From assembly GCA_001599975.1 (NCBI GenBank), contig BCIO01000004.1:657434-721433 (forward strand): a stretch of 64,000 nucleotides of DNA, written 5' to 3'. The notes beneath the pieces are model-generated. The model was not told where the DNA came from. It worked only from the letters and a program-made list of their open reading frames with translations, and did not search any database. Source of the stretch: Cystobasidiopsis lactophilus. Its lineage: Eukaryota > Basidiomycota > Agaricostilbomycetes > Agaricostilbales > Chionosphaeraceae. Position 1 is the first letter of the stretch, and every line of letters begins with the position of its first letter. Shown here piece by piece: positions 1 through 10,651 of this stretch. A program made the position numbers and the translations under genes.

Positions 1-1649
1 CCTTCAGGCGAGGCATCTTCCATGACCAGCTTCCCAAACCCAAACTCCTCGCCACCAGCTGGCGAGCGGAAGGACATGCGCTTCGCACTGGCGCTGGTCG
101 GGGGAGCAGTGGCGTTCGACCCACGACGAGGGCGAACGCCGATGGAAGACGACAAAGAAGCTGTCGCGCCGTGCGAAGTGCCAACGATGGACGAACGGCG
201 GCGGGTGGAGGAGTTGAGAGGTGCGGTAGGCGCGTCCAGCGGTGAGGTCGGGCCATGGGAGAGGGTGAGGCTCTTGAGGCCGGACGTCCGCCGCTGGGCT
301 TTGGTGGTGGCTGTGGGAATGGAAGAGGTGGAGGAGGAAGCGGTAGAAGACGAGTCGTGAGATTGGGAGAGGGAGAGGGAGCGCAGGGGCTTGAAGGTGG
401 TCGAGCTCGGCCCGACAGAGGAGCTGGGCGTGGTGAGCGCGGTGTCCAGCGGGGTCTCCAAAGGCGCCGGCAGTTGAGAGGGGGAGGTAGAGCCATCTAC
501 TGCCGTGCCGAGAACGTAGCGGGAAGACGGCGGTAGGAGGAGAGAGGCTGGTCGTTGGCGCTTGTTGGGCGAAGCCAAAGGCACCACCTTGGTCGTGGAG
601 CTCGAAAGCGACGAGTCAAACACGTCCCCCGAAGCTTCCTCCTCGAGCTCCTCCTCTTCTTCCTCCTCGATGAGCATGCCGAGGTCCAAAGCGCCCTTGC
701 CGCCTTGGATGGCCATGGCGGACGCGGCCGAAGGTTGCGAGGTGGGACCCCAAGACGCCCTCTTGTTGACCACGCCCTCTGACGTCGACGCCGGGAAAGG
801 CGACGACTCTTCCTGGAAGTCGCCGGCGTTGGGCGGGGTGGAGGATCGCCCTTCTAGCGCGTCCAACGCGGAAAGCCGGTTGGTGGCCCTTTGCGCCGCT
901 TTGGCCTCTTCCGCACTTGACGCCTCGCTGGCTGATGACTGGGGCGTTCTGGGCGACGCCGAGTATGGAAAAGTCGGGGAGGCCGTGAGCGCTGAGGGGT
1001 TGTTGAGCAAGTCTGGCGAGCCGCCAGCAGCGAGGAACTGGGGGTTGGAGATGATGGCGCCCGAAGCGATGAGGTTGGAGAGGATGTCCTGGGACTCTTT
1101 GGCGGTCGACACGCTGAGCTGGCGCGAGTGCCGAGACGGGCGGCGGGCGTGGGCTCGGGATTGAGCGTCGGACTGCGGCTTGATCAACGGAATGCCGCCG
1201 GTCGCTGTCCCCCGCGCGGTCTTGGACGCGGATGGGGAGTAGGACATGGACAGCGGCCTGGCCGGAGCAGCAGAGCCGGGCTGGGGGGACTTGGGGAAGG
1301 ACCAATCCAAGACCTGCTGGTTGTACGACTCGGTGCGCGAGTGGCGCTTGTTCATCGATGGCGAGGGCGGCACGACGGAGCGGGACATGGACCGGCGGTG
1401 CGCATGGCTGCTTGTCGTCGCTGATGCCGGCGCAGAGGGCAGCGAGGCGGCCTCGATGGACACTCGGCGGGAGAGCGACCTGGAATGGGACGCCCGCTTG
1501 GCCTGCCGCTGTCGGTATTGCTTGAGCTGTTTTGCGCGTGCTGTCAGCTTACACGTCCGCCTAGTGGAACTGGTGACAGGCCAACGCACCTTTTGCTTTG
1601 CGCTCTTGAGCTGCGCTTCCCTGGCAGACGCGCTCGCTGGGTTCTCCAT
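1..1649 (-). CDS. Ser/Pro-rich disordered protein, 5' part (C-terminus beyond window)
   Basis: The reverse strand reads through without a stop from an ATG at 1649 to the window edge once one short intron is removed (about 1541-1590, GTGCGT...ACAG). The start MENPASASAREAQLK is followed by a basic stretch, then long Ser/Pro/Thr-rich sequence with many basophilic-kinase-like sites (RRPSRHS, RRSMSRS, KRHSRTES). One short ordered-looking patch reads NQQVLDWSFPKSP. An acidic Glu run sits near 640-670. The last residues in view (KRMSFRSPAGGEEFGFGKL) look conserved. No catalytic domain is visible. The composition suggests a phosphorylated scaffold or regulatory protein, which is inference. The plus strand here also has open frames, but they lack a gene-like start and intron. 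Strand choice rests on the coherent motifs and the good splice junction. Confidence 0.6.
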   Translation of the reverse strand, partial: MENPASASAREAQLKSAKQKVRWPVTSSTRRTCKLTARAKQLKQYRQRQAKRASHSRSLSRRVSIEAASLPSAPASATTSSHAHRRSMSRSVVPPSPSMNKRHSRTESYNQQVLDWSFPKSPQPGSAAPARPLSMSYSPSASKTARGTATGGIPLIKPQSDAQSRAHARRPSRHSRQLSVSTAKESQDILSNLIASGAIISNPQFLAAGGSPDLLNNPSALTASPTFPYSASPRTPQSSASEASSAEEAKAAQRATNRLSALDALEGRSSTPPNAGDFQEESSPFPASTSEGVVNKRASWGPTSQPSAASAMAIQGGKGALDLGMLIEEEEEEELEEEASGDVFDSSLSSSTTKVVPLASPNKRQRPASLLLPPSSRYVLGTAVDGSTSPSQLPAPLETPLDTALTTPSSSVGPSSTTFKPLRSLSLSQSHDSSSTASSSTSSIPTATTKAQRRTSGLKSLTLSHGPTSPLDAPTAPLNSSTRRRSSIVGTSHGATASLSSSIGVRPRRGSNATAPPTSASAKRMSFRSPAGGEEFGFGKLVMEDASPE

Positions 1650-2678
1650 TTGATTAAAACGAGTGTGGGTGGGGGTTGCTGTGCTGGGACCTGGGCTGCT
1701 AGCTGGCTGGGCTGCTCAGAGCTGGGCCAGGCAGTCAAAGTCGGGAAAAAGGAGCGTCGAGCGAAGGGGGCTTCAAAGAATGGAAGGGGTGTCGACCGGC
1801 GACTGAACTTGATTTGTTGTGGGATGAGCGGCGGGGACGACCTGGGCGTGTTCTAATAGGGCGTGCACAAGCTGCTAGGACCAGAGCAGCTCGAAGCGGG
1901 TTTCGTGAAGACGGTTGCAGACAGAAAAGGAAAAATGTCGTTAGGAGCTGCTGTGTGGCGGACGCGATCTGTGCGCTCGGCGCGCGGGTGCTGCTGGGTT
2001 TGGGAGAGGATGGCCTGCAACCAGGGAACGTCGACCTTGACCAGAGGCGATATTGAAGTTTGGTGGTGAAGAACAACGAGCGATCGCCCCTTGGGAGCCA
2101 GGAAGGAGAGGGCGGGCGTTCTGGCCTTCTGCGTTTGGCAACTCCTCAATTTAACTTTCCCAGGCCTCTCTACTTGCCAACTCGGTACCTAGGCTTCTGA
2201 GCAGGAGAATTTAAGTCCTACATGATAAGCTAGCCATCGAACCATTGGCCCTTCGCTCGATAATTCGCGGTGGAAGCTCTCCCTTGCCAGGAACGCCACC
2301 CGCAGACGGCGACTTATTTTATGGCCTCGGAATCCTCTCAAACTGCGCACATAGCCTCCTTATGACATTTCGACTGAAAATCCAAGAAATTGGGGTGGGG
2401 TGAAAGGAGCAACTCGACAGGACAATAGGCGAGGGAGCGCCACTCGCCGTCCGGGCGGGCGATTTCTTTGCAATCCCCTCAACCTTGCTCTGTCTGTCTG
2501 CATCACTTCTTGATGGTATTTTAGTTGAAATTGAACCAGAATAACCGGAATCTTAGAGCAAAATTGCCCAAAAGAAAAAGGCCGCCGGAGCGCCACCTTG
2601 CTCACTCTGTCAAACAGTAGCGGGTTAAAGAATGTAAAACAATGCATACATGTCGATCTATATAGAGTGGCAACAAAT
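1650..2678. other. Intergenic region, about 1 kb
   Basis: This holds the upstream region of the disordered-protein gene (minus strand, start 1649) and the downstream region of the first fucosyltransferase-like gene. Short open frames exist but none has family features. A small GC-rich inverted repeat (GGCGAG...CTCGCC) lies near 2424-2445. I see no RNA gene. Confidence 0.5.
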
Positions 2679-5040
2679 CTACTCATCATACGAGAACAAG
2701 GACAAGGCGAAGTCCGGCTTCAGCCCAAACTTCTTCTTCTCGCGCTCCCACTCGCCAAGCTGGATCTCCTTGGTCTCGGCTGGGTCCAGCCCAAAGTACT
2801 GCTCGAACGATCAACCGTTTGAGCGCAAGCACCGAGGAGCTCATGGTAGGGACGGAGAACGAACGCGAACGGAGTTCCACGCCAGGCCGACTTGCAACTT
2901 GCCAGAGGTGGACGCAGGTTGGGACTTGAGCTTCTCCACGCGCTTGGTGATGATCTGATCCGTGTACGAGCTGTAAAGACTGATCAATAACCATTTTCGT
3001 CATCAAGCAACTGTATCGGCTCACCTGAATCTCGCGCAGATTCTCATGGCTGGCCACCAAGACCTCAGAAAAGGCGGGTAAAAGCAAGAGGCCAAAGAGG
3101 CTCACCACCTGCGACAAAGACCTCGGCGTCCATGGACACTTGCTTATCCATGATGCCGGCCACGCCTCGATCTAAGTCTTCGATCTTCAGCCGACCTTTC
3201 AGAGCTGTGCCCTCGGCAAGCTCGCGTTCCAGAGTGGTCAGCCTCAAATCGCCCATTTCCCCTGTTCAAAAGTCAGCGCCATGTAAGCCACAAGGAAGGC
3301 GGGAGAACAAGGGCACGAAAACCAACCTGATGAGAAGGCATCCAGGAAACGGCGCATGGCAATGTGGTTGTCCGGCGCCAGGTGCATCGTCCCAGAATGC
3401 GCGTACTCCGACTCTTCTCCTCGTTGTAAAGCCTCCACGGGGTAATCGGTGGCGAGGTAAACCGTCTTGAGTTCTGGGAACCGGCGATTGATCTCGCGAA
3501 GCATGTCAAGCAGCGAATCGGCACAGGCGGGTAGGCCGGTGGAGATGGTCTCCATGCGCCAGTGAACCGCGATAAAGTCCCCGAGCAAGTCGGAGATGCG
3601 CTGGGCCAAAACGGACCAGGTGCTCGAGTACTGAAAGTGCTCGTAAGGCTTGATGCCCGCCACGTCAATGCGGGGCGAGTTGAAGCGAGTGGAAGCGCGG
3701 GACAGGGTGACGAGCTCGATGATGTCTGTCGCTGCTTCATAAGAGACCACCATCACGTCGGGCGTTGGGTCATCAAGGTTGGGAGTGCGGGTGGCGGAGG
3801 CGATGATTGAGGGAGTTCGTAGAGAATCGATCACAAACGCGCCGTGCACCATTCGCCGCTCGTGGCTCGTCCGCCAGCCCACCGGTGGCTGCCCGAATGA
3901 AGTTTGAATAACCATGTAAGAACGCAAGGAGTGGAAGCAGAACGAACAAGGAAGCTGATCGGGCTGAAATCGCCAAATCGAAGGTAGGAGAATGGTTCCA
4001 TGATGCAGAAAGACGTGTCGCGGCTGGGGTAGCGTGCAGGCCTTGCGTCCGGATACACCTTGTACGCGCCAGCTGGGTCCGTCACTTCATCTCGAGTGAG
4101 CTGGACAATCTGACCAGAGGGAGCTGGGTCGCGCGAATTGATCCACTCGAACAGATCTGCAGGCTTTTTCAATCAATTTCGGAGAACTGAGGCGGAAGAG
4201 GATCGACGCACCATCTTGAAGGATGGTAGAGAAGCCCATGATGTCCATAGCATCCGCTTCATAGTACATCGACCAAGCGTTGGGGAAGCACGCGCCCATG
4301 CGAGAGTTGCCAATATGGGGCAGAACCAGGGTGCGATTTAAGGAGTGGGCCAGCAAGCCTAGAGCATAGAGGTGGATTGCTGCCTTTGATTCCTGCTCCG
4401 CAACTTTGCCAGGCAGCAAGAATTTGCACGGCCCCTGTGGGCAGAAGCGGGCGTCGGCTTCGGCAGCGGACAGGCGAGGCCTTGATGGCGCCAGGGACGG
4501 CATACTGAGCTCGTCGACCGGGAACATGATGTTCAAGTCGTCTTGCTGAGTTGTCGGGGTTGGGTCTTCCGAAGCAGACTCTTCGAGGTCCAGCTCCGCC
4601 TTTTGCTCGTCCGCCTGCATCTCAGCAATTTCCTCCGCCTCTGTTGGCTCCTCCTCCACTACCGCAACATCCTCCTCGTGAGGAATCCCCACAGCGTCAG
4701 AGTGCTCCTCGTCCTCGCCCAGCGTGACTTCCGGGGCAGACGAATTGATGTCGTCGTCTGAAGATGATGTGAAGGACGACAGCAAGTCCGAAACCTGCTG
4801 GCGGCCGGTGTCCCAGACCTCTTGTATGCTTGTTTTCTCTATCAGCCTGTCCGGCCTGGTCGCGCCGACAAGCAGGATCAAGCCGCCCAAAAAGGTGATG
4901 AATACCGCCCAAGTGATCCGCCGCCGCCGCCGCCCTTGCAGCTGCCTTTCGCGGAGCTCCAGCGCGTCTGGCTCTTTTACTGTAGGCCATGACTTGTCTT
5001 GGGCTTCGACAGGCAGCGAGATGTACTCCGAACGCGACAT
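2679..5040 (-). CDS. O-fucosyltransferase-like type II membrane protein, paralogue A
   Basis: Multi-exon gene from ATG 5040 (MSRSEYISLPVEAQ) to TAG at 2679-2681. The order is a short cytosolic tail with a basic cluster (LQGRRRRR), one membrane anchor (ITWAVFITFLGGLILLVGA), an acidic stalk, then a lumenal catalytic-like region. That region starts at FCPQGPCKFLLP and has HSLNRTLVLPH and the IAVHWRMET motif (about 3553-3578), which resembles the H-x-R region that binds GDP-fucose in POFUT/GT65-68-type enzymes. YLATDYPVEAL follows. A donor after ILQD joins DLFEWINSRDPAPSG cleanly. The C-terminus has a Trp/Glu/Arg-rich helix ending KKFGLKPDFALSLFSYDE. It is the first of three tandem copies with the same architecture. 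Likely a Golgi or ER glycosyltransferase; the donor sugar and substrate are inferred. Confidence 0.75.
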
Positions 5041-5434
5041 GCTGCACAAGATGCACAAGACTTCTTTTTTCTTTTTCGAAGAGGAGGAGCTGATTGACGG
5101 CTTGGGTGACTTGAAGCTGGCTGGTGTTCAAAGGAGTGACAGAAAGTGCCGTTCGGTCGCTACCAGAGCGAAGGATCCGGGTGTGAAGGGTCGGTTCGCT
5201 CTGTGCCACTTATTGCGGCGAGATTGACGCGTGAAAAGATTGTAAGAGAGTGGGCTGGACCAGTGCGCTCTCGGCCCACGCAAGCAGATCTGTTGGTGAC
5301 CCTCTAGAACAGGAAGCGAAATGAAGGGAGCGAGTCGTTGGGCCGGGACAAGAATAGAAGTGTCGCCGCGGGATCGGATCTCCTACTGAGGCTCTCCCAA
5401 CTTTTGGCAATATTGCAGTCCATGCCTATATACA
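5041..5434. other. Intergenic spacer between paralogues A and B
   Basis: About 390 bp that should hold the promoter of paralogue A and the 3' end of paralogue B. No further gene or RNA is visible. Confidence 0.45.
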
Positions 5435-7604
5435 TTAAAGCAATGCGTCTTGAGAATGCTGATTCTCCTTGATGGACAAGGGAAAGTCGGGGTCGAGCCC
5501 GAATTGCTTTCGCTCCCTTTCCATCTCTTGGTTTTGCCTCTCCGCTGTGGCAGTTTCGTCGATCCCAAAGTACTGGATACAGGCGCTGTTAGATAGGAAG
5601 GGCAGCTGGGCGTAAGGGGCGCACCTCAATAGAATTCCAGCACCGCGGTAATTCACTCGGTGGCAACGCTGATTGAGCCACGAGTCGCTGAACTCGCTTA
5701 TTGGCTATTTGCTCAGTAAATGAGCTTCTCCTCCCGCATTCAGAACCTAGATAACGTTCAATGAGATCAAGAGGTGTCAGGATGCGGAGTGTTACTCACT
5801 GCCAGCCAGCAAGACTGCAGCCTGCATCGCGATCTCCTTGTCCAGAATGCCCGCCACACCTGGATCCAGATCGCTTACGCTTAAATGCCCTCCTACGTTT
5901 GTATCCTTCGCCATTTCCCACTCTAAGGTCGTAAGTTTGATGTCGCCCATCTGCCCTGTTCATCGGCGTCGAGAAATTAGTCACTGAAGTACGACTGGCA
6001 GGGGAGTTACTCACCAGATGAAAAGGCCTCCAAAAATTGGCGCATGGCTCGGTGGTGGTCAGGATACAGAACCATCGTCCCGGAGTGCGCGTGTTCGGGA
6101 AGTTCTCCTTTGGCCAACGTTTCCACAGGGTAGTCGGTAGCGAGGTACACCACCTGGAGCTGGGGAAAGCGATTGCTGAGACCTCGCAACATGTCCAGTA
6201 AGGCGTCGGCACATAGAGGAAGTTGGCTCTGTCGAAGCAGCCTCTCATCAGCATGATGACGGACTACGATGGAACCACGGGAACTCTAACCGATTGTACG
6301 CTCTCCATCCGCCAATGTACAGCGATATAAGACGGGTCAATAGAATCGGCAACGTGTTGAGCAAGAAGATTCCAGGTCGAAGAGTAGGCGAGGTGCGAAT
6401 ACGGTTGAATTCCCACTCGGTCGACGTGGGCAGGGACTAGCGACGGTGATGCTCGCACCGCATCTAGCGTCTCGAGCTGAATGACATCGCCCCGCATGTC
6501 CCATCGGACGACCAGCACATCCGGGCTGAGGTCTTTGAGGTTTGTTTTGCGCGTGGCGCTAGCGAGGACAGAAGGCGTTCGAAGGGTGTCTATTATGAAT
6601 TTGCCATACGCTTGCCGACTGGGATATGTTGCGTAAAAAGAGAGCTGCCACGACGCTCTGAGCTCAAATGGCCGCCAAAGATGAGGTGACGAGACGAACG
6701 ACAAACTTGATCGGGCTAAAATCACCAAACCGGAGGTACGAGAAAGGCTTCCTAATACAGAATGGCGACGGTCTGCGACCTGGATAGGAGTTGGAATTTG
6801 TGTCGGGGTAGATTTTGTAGTCGTTAGATGCATTGGGCGAGGAGTCTCTGGCAAATTGGAGGAGTTGTCCGGACGGCGCAGGGTTGCGTAGGTTGACCCA
6901 TTCAAAAAGGTCTATATTGATAAGTCAACCTCATGCCCGAATGAGGACACAAAGCAGAGGGGCGCACTGTCTTGGAGGATAGTGGAGAATCCCATTTTGG
7001 CCAAAGCGTCCTCGTCGTAGTAGAAGGTGAAGGTGTCAGCCAAGCACGCTCCAAGCCTGGAATGGCCGGTATGGGGGAGGACAAGGGTGCGGCCAAGGGC
7101 GTGCGCCAGTAACGCGAGCGAATAAAGGTGCATAGTGGCTTTCGATTCCTGCTCGATAATGGTGTCCGGGAGTAGAAATTTGCAGGGACTTTGTGGACAG
7201 AACCGAGCGTCGGCTTCTGCGGCTGGCAAGCGTGGTCGTGAGGCAGACAATGAGGGCATGGCGAAATTCGGCGACGGGAGCTCAATGTCGAGTTGAGCAA
7301 GGCTTGGCGAGGCAAGGCTTTGTGAGGTAAGGCTGGGTGAGGTAAGGCTTGGTGAGACAAGAGCAGTCGGAGGTGCGCCAATTTTGACAAACAGCGAGCT
7401 AGAGTCGATGAAGAAGAAGACGACGATCAAGGTCAAGGAAAAGGGCACGACACTGTAAATCACCACTAGTCGCCACCTCTGCCCATTTCTGCTGATTCTA
7501 AGGTGCTCGCCAGGGTCGTCTGAGTTTATTGTCGAGTCCTCCTCTTTGCCGAGAGCTCGCGATTCTGAGGTCGCCAGCAGCTCATACTCGTCCGACCTCG
7601 ACAT
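5435..7604 (-). CDS. O-fucosyltransferase-like type II membrane protein, paralogue B
   Basis: Starts at ATG 7604 (MSRSDEYELLATSES), which aligns with the starts of its two neighbours. Longer open sequence runs upstream to 7718 but looks like leader. After a cytosolic tail come a membrane segment (LVVIYSVVPFSLTLIVVFFF) and a stalk with a short degenerate SLTSPSL-type repeat. The lumenal domain has FCPQSPCKFLLP, HALGRTLVLPHTG, IAVHWRMES (about 6307-6332) and YLATDYPVETL. The last exon reads YFGIDETATAERQNQEMERE and ends at 5435. Many introns, in positions shared with A and C. Same probable role as A: a secretory-pathway glycosyltransferase. Part of the catalytic exon near 6240-6300 is hard to join by eye, so a frame problem cannot be excluded. 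Confidence 0.7.
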
Positions 7605-7992
7605 CAAGCGAAGCCCACTCTTAGCCCGGACAACTGGGCGCGAACCAGCAAAGCACAAGCAGACGGAGCGGCGGTCACAAGCAAGCAACATGAACATCGA
7701 GTGCAGGACGGCAGGCAAATCAAAGGTCTGAGGCCATCAGAGGGCGAGCGGCTGTGGCTGCCTCCGGGCCATTCTATTATTGGCGTTTGGCATGCGTCCT
7801 AGTGTCTCCGACGGCGCCTTTGTACATCCAAGCAGCAAGTAGTCACGGAGCAGGTCCAGGAGAGCCAGCGTCGCCTCCACGACGGGGCCGCGGCGCGCCC
7901 GATCGCCGAACTCCACGCAAGATGCCGCCACTCTTCATTTGCGAATTTTGGAGCGTCTATCGTGGCATGCAGTAGTGTACACAGTCGGTGAT
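7605..7992. other. Intergenic spacer between paralogues B and C
   Basis: About 390 bp between the start of paralogue B and the stop of paralogue C. It is expected to carry the promoter of B. Nothing else is recognised. Confidence 0.45.
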
Positions 7993-10042
7993 CTAGGCGG
8001 TCCAGTCGAGGAACAAGGGGAAATCGTCACTCAGCCCAAACAGAGTCCGTTCTCTTTCCTCTTCTCCCGCTCGCCATATCTCGGCCGCCGTCTCGTTCGT
8101 GGCAAAGAACTGGAAGATCCCTATGAGGCTTGGTGACGGTCAGGAGGTATTTCGGGACGCACCTCGACAGAATTCCAGAGCAGTCCTGCAACATGCCTGG
8201 TTGAGCCGTCCGATTGGTCTTGGAGCCTTTCCACTCGTCGATTCGTTACCTGAGTAGTGACTGTACTTTGACGAGCGCAGTCCCTAGGGCCTGAAAAAAC
8301 GTGAGCTGGCTTGCGCCTAAAGAAGCAAGGCAGATAAAACGCACTGCCTGCAAGAAACACCTCTGCCGCCTTCAAAATCTCCCTCTCCACGATCCCAACT
8401 ACGCCGACATCCATGTCTGCCATCTTCACGCGACTGTTGAGCGCCGAGCCTTCTTCCAATTCCCTCTCAAGATAAGTCAAGCGAAGATCTCCCATCGAGC
8501 CTATTGGGACAGTCAGCACAAAGTACCCCAAGTGTAGTGAGGGCGACTGAAGGTCTTACCTGATTCAAAGGCATCCAATACTCGCCGCATGGCTTCATGA
8601 TTGTCTGGAGCAAGGTGAAAGGTGCTGGAGTGCCCGTTGGACGCTTTTATTCCCTTCGCCAAGGATCCAATGGGATAGTCGCTGGCCAAGTAGACGGTGG
8701 TCAAAGAAGGAAAGTGGCGGTGGAGAAGGCGAAGCTGGTCGAGCAACGCATCAGCACACGCCGGAAGCGACGATATTTTCGGCGTGATGGTCTCCATGCG
8801 CCAATGGATTCCGATGTAGCTTGTCATCGATTCTGATATACTCTGTGCTAGTTCTGACCATAGAGAGGCGTACTTCGGGTGAAAATACGGTTTGATGGCT
8901 GAGGAGTCGATGCGAGGCGGGTGGAAGCGGGTGGCGGCCTGGTCTAGGGTGTCGTGCAGTATGATGTCGGCACGTTGCTCACACTTGACAACCAGCACAT
9001 CCGGGGTACCTGAGAGGCCGGGAGTCCGGGTTGCGGCGACCAGCACAGAAGGCGTTCGGAGTGTGTCGATGATGAAAGCACCGTGCCGCATTCGCAACTG
9101 GGGATCCATTGTGTAGTTCATCGGCGGCTGTTTGCGGCTAAATCAGTGCTGCCATTGCCCTACAGAAAAAGCGCCCACCAAGAAAACGATAGGGCTGAAG
9201 TCCTCGAAGCGAAGATAGCTGTAGGGCTCTTGAATGCAAAAGGTCGTCTGCTGGCCGGGAAAGCTGTCTGGAGGTTCTTGAGAGTAGATTCGATAGGCCC
9301 CATTGTCCGCCGCTACTTGGTGGCGGGTCAGCTCGACGGTTTGGGCTGAAGGGGCCGGCTCGCGTGAGTTGATCCACTTGAAGAGATCTGTATTCGATGT
9401 TCAGTTGCCGCCAGCGGTTGAAATAGGGGGCCTGGAAAAACGAACCGTCCTGTAACACCGTTGAGAACCCCATAGTCGACATAGCGTCCTTCTGGTAGTA
9501 AAACGACCAAGGGTTGTTGAGGCAACTTCCGAGGCGGGAGCTCGACGCGTGCGGCAAGATGAGGGTGCGATTTAGGGAGTGGGCAAGTAGACCAAGCATG
9601 TAGAGATGAATTGCCTGTTCAGATGACCTGTCAACTTGTTGCTCAGCGCAAACAGGTTTTGATGAGGACGCACCGCTCTCGATTCTTGCTCTGGAATCAC
9701 TGCCGGAAGTAGGAACTTGCAGTTGCCATTCGGACAGAATTGGCTATCCGCTTGAGCAGCAGGAAGTCGAGGGCGAGTTGCGTCGAGCGCTGGCATCGTG
9801 AGGTGCTTCATCGGCTGCATGAAGTCCAGGTCCTCCTCGGACCCCGTCGCTGGTGTAGGGCTGGCTGCCGAACGGCGGAGAAGCGCAACTATCAGCGCGA
9901 GAGAAATGATAGCGGACAGGCTGGAAGCAAGGAGGCGCCGGCGTCGCCGATGGCGACGGCGCTGGCGGTCGCGAAGTTCGAGCATGTCGGGCTCCTCAGC
10001 GGAGGCACGCGCTGGTAGAGAAGTGTACTCCACATCTGGCAT
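7993..10042 (-). CDS. O-fucosyltransferase-like type II membrane protein, paralogue C
   Basis: Starts at ATG 10042 (MPDVEYTSLPARASAEEPD) and ends at TAG 7993-7995. The cytosolic tail is very basic (RQRRRHRRRRR), followed by a membrane anchor (LLASSLSAIISLALIVALL) and a shorter stalk than in A. The lumenal region has FCPNGNCKFLLP, HSLNRTLILPHAS, IGIHWRMETI (about 8794-8821) and YLASDYPIGSL. The final exon ends FGLSDDFPLFLDWTA, matching the FGL-DF(P/A)L ending of the other copies. The His-Trp-Arg motif is kept in all three copies, so all could be active. The copies differ most in the stalk and in the segment after the His-Trp-Arg motif. Confidence 0.72.
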
Positions 10043-10651
10043 GCAGGTCTGGTGGGTTCACGAAGAAGAGAAAGGCAGGTTGAGCGAGCGAGCCGTCCCA
10101 GCGAGTGGCAGGCAGCGCGACAAGAGGAAAAGGGCGATCGCAAATGCCTGGAAGCCTCCAGATGTTGCTCTGCAGCAAACGTGACTTGAAGGTTTAGGGC
10201 AGCACGCAGCACAGATGGAAAAGGGGAGGTTCGTGCATCGAAGCTCCCGCCGCACAACTTGCAGCCTTGGACGGGTGGCTTAGCAATGGCCAGAGGAAGG
10301 GTCGAACATCATTTCAAAGTTGCCACAGTGCAAAATGTAGCATGCAAGATTCATCAAATGGTTCCAAGGGATAAAGGTTGCTGGCCGGCTCCGCGGCGGC
10401 GAAAACTTTTCTGGGTGGCAAAAGTGTCAGTGCCGCTCGTTAGGCCCAACTTGAGATACCTATTGCAGAATTGAAGCCCGTGATACAACATGCGTGATGA
10501 CAAGGATACAAGAGTTGCAGGAAGAAAACAGTCTGAACCAGGCTCTGCTTATGAGCCTCTAATACTGATGCGGCAAGATGCGACGTGCGAGTGGAGACAG
10601 GGAGTGGAAGAGACAGAATGGAACCATTTGAAAGAGAGCGGCGAGTGGGAA
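10043..10651. other. Intergenic region, about 0.6 kb
   Basis: Lies upstream of paralogue C and downstream of the next minus-strand gene. It presumably holds the promoter of C. No coding sequence with family features was seen. Confidence 0.4.

Noticed and set aside
562-1164. Plus-strand 200-residue open frame with a poly-Ser run
   Set aside because: It is the complement of the disordered-protein gene on the minus strand, which has a better start, a good intron and repeated RRxS motifs. The Ser run is the mirror of a Glu run.
1735-2149. Overlapping open frames on the minus strand upstream of the disordered-protein gene
   Set aside because: No domain, no splice structure and no consistent frame; most likely leader or promoter sequence.
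2200-2300. Possible tRNA gene
   Set aside because: A GAACC-containing stretch was examined, but no cloverleaf arms or T-loop consensus could be formed.
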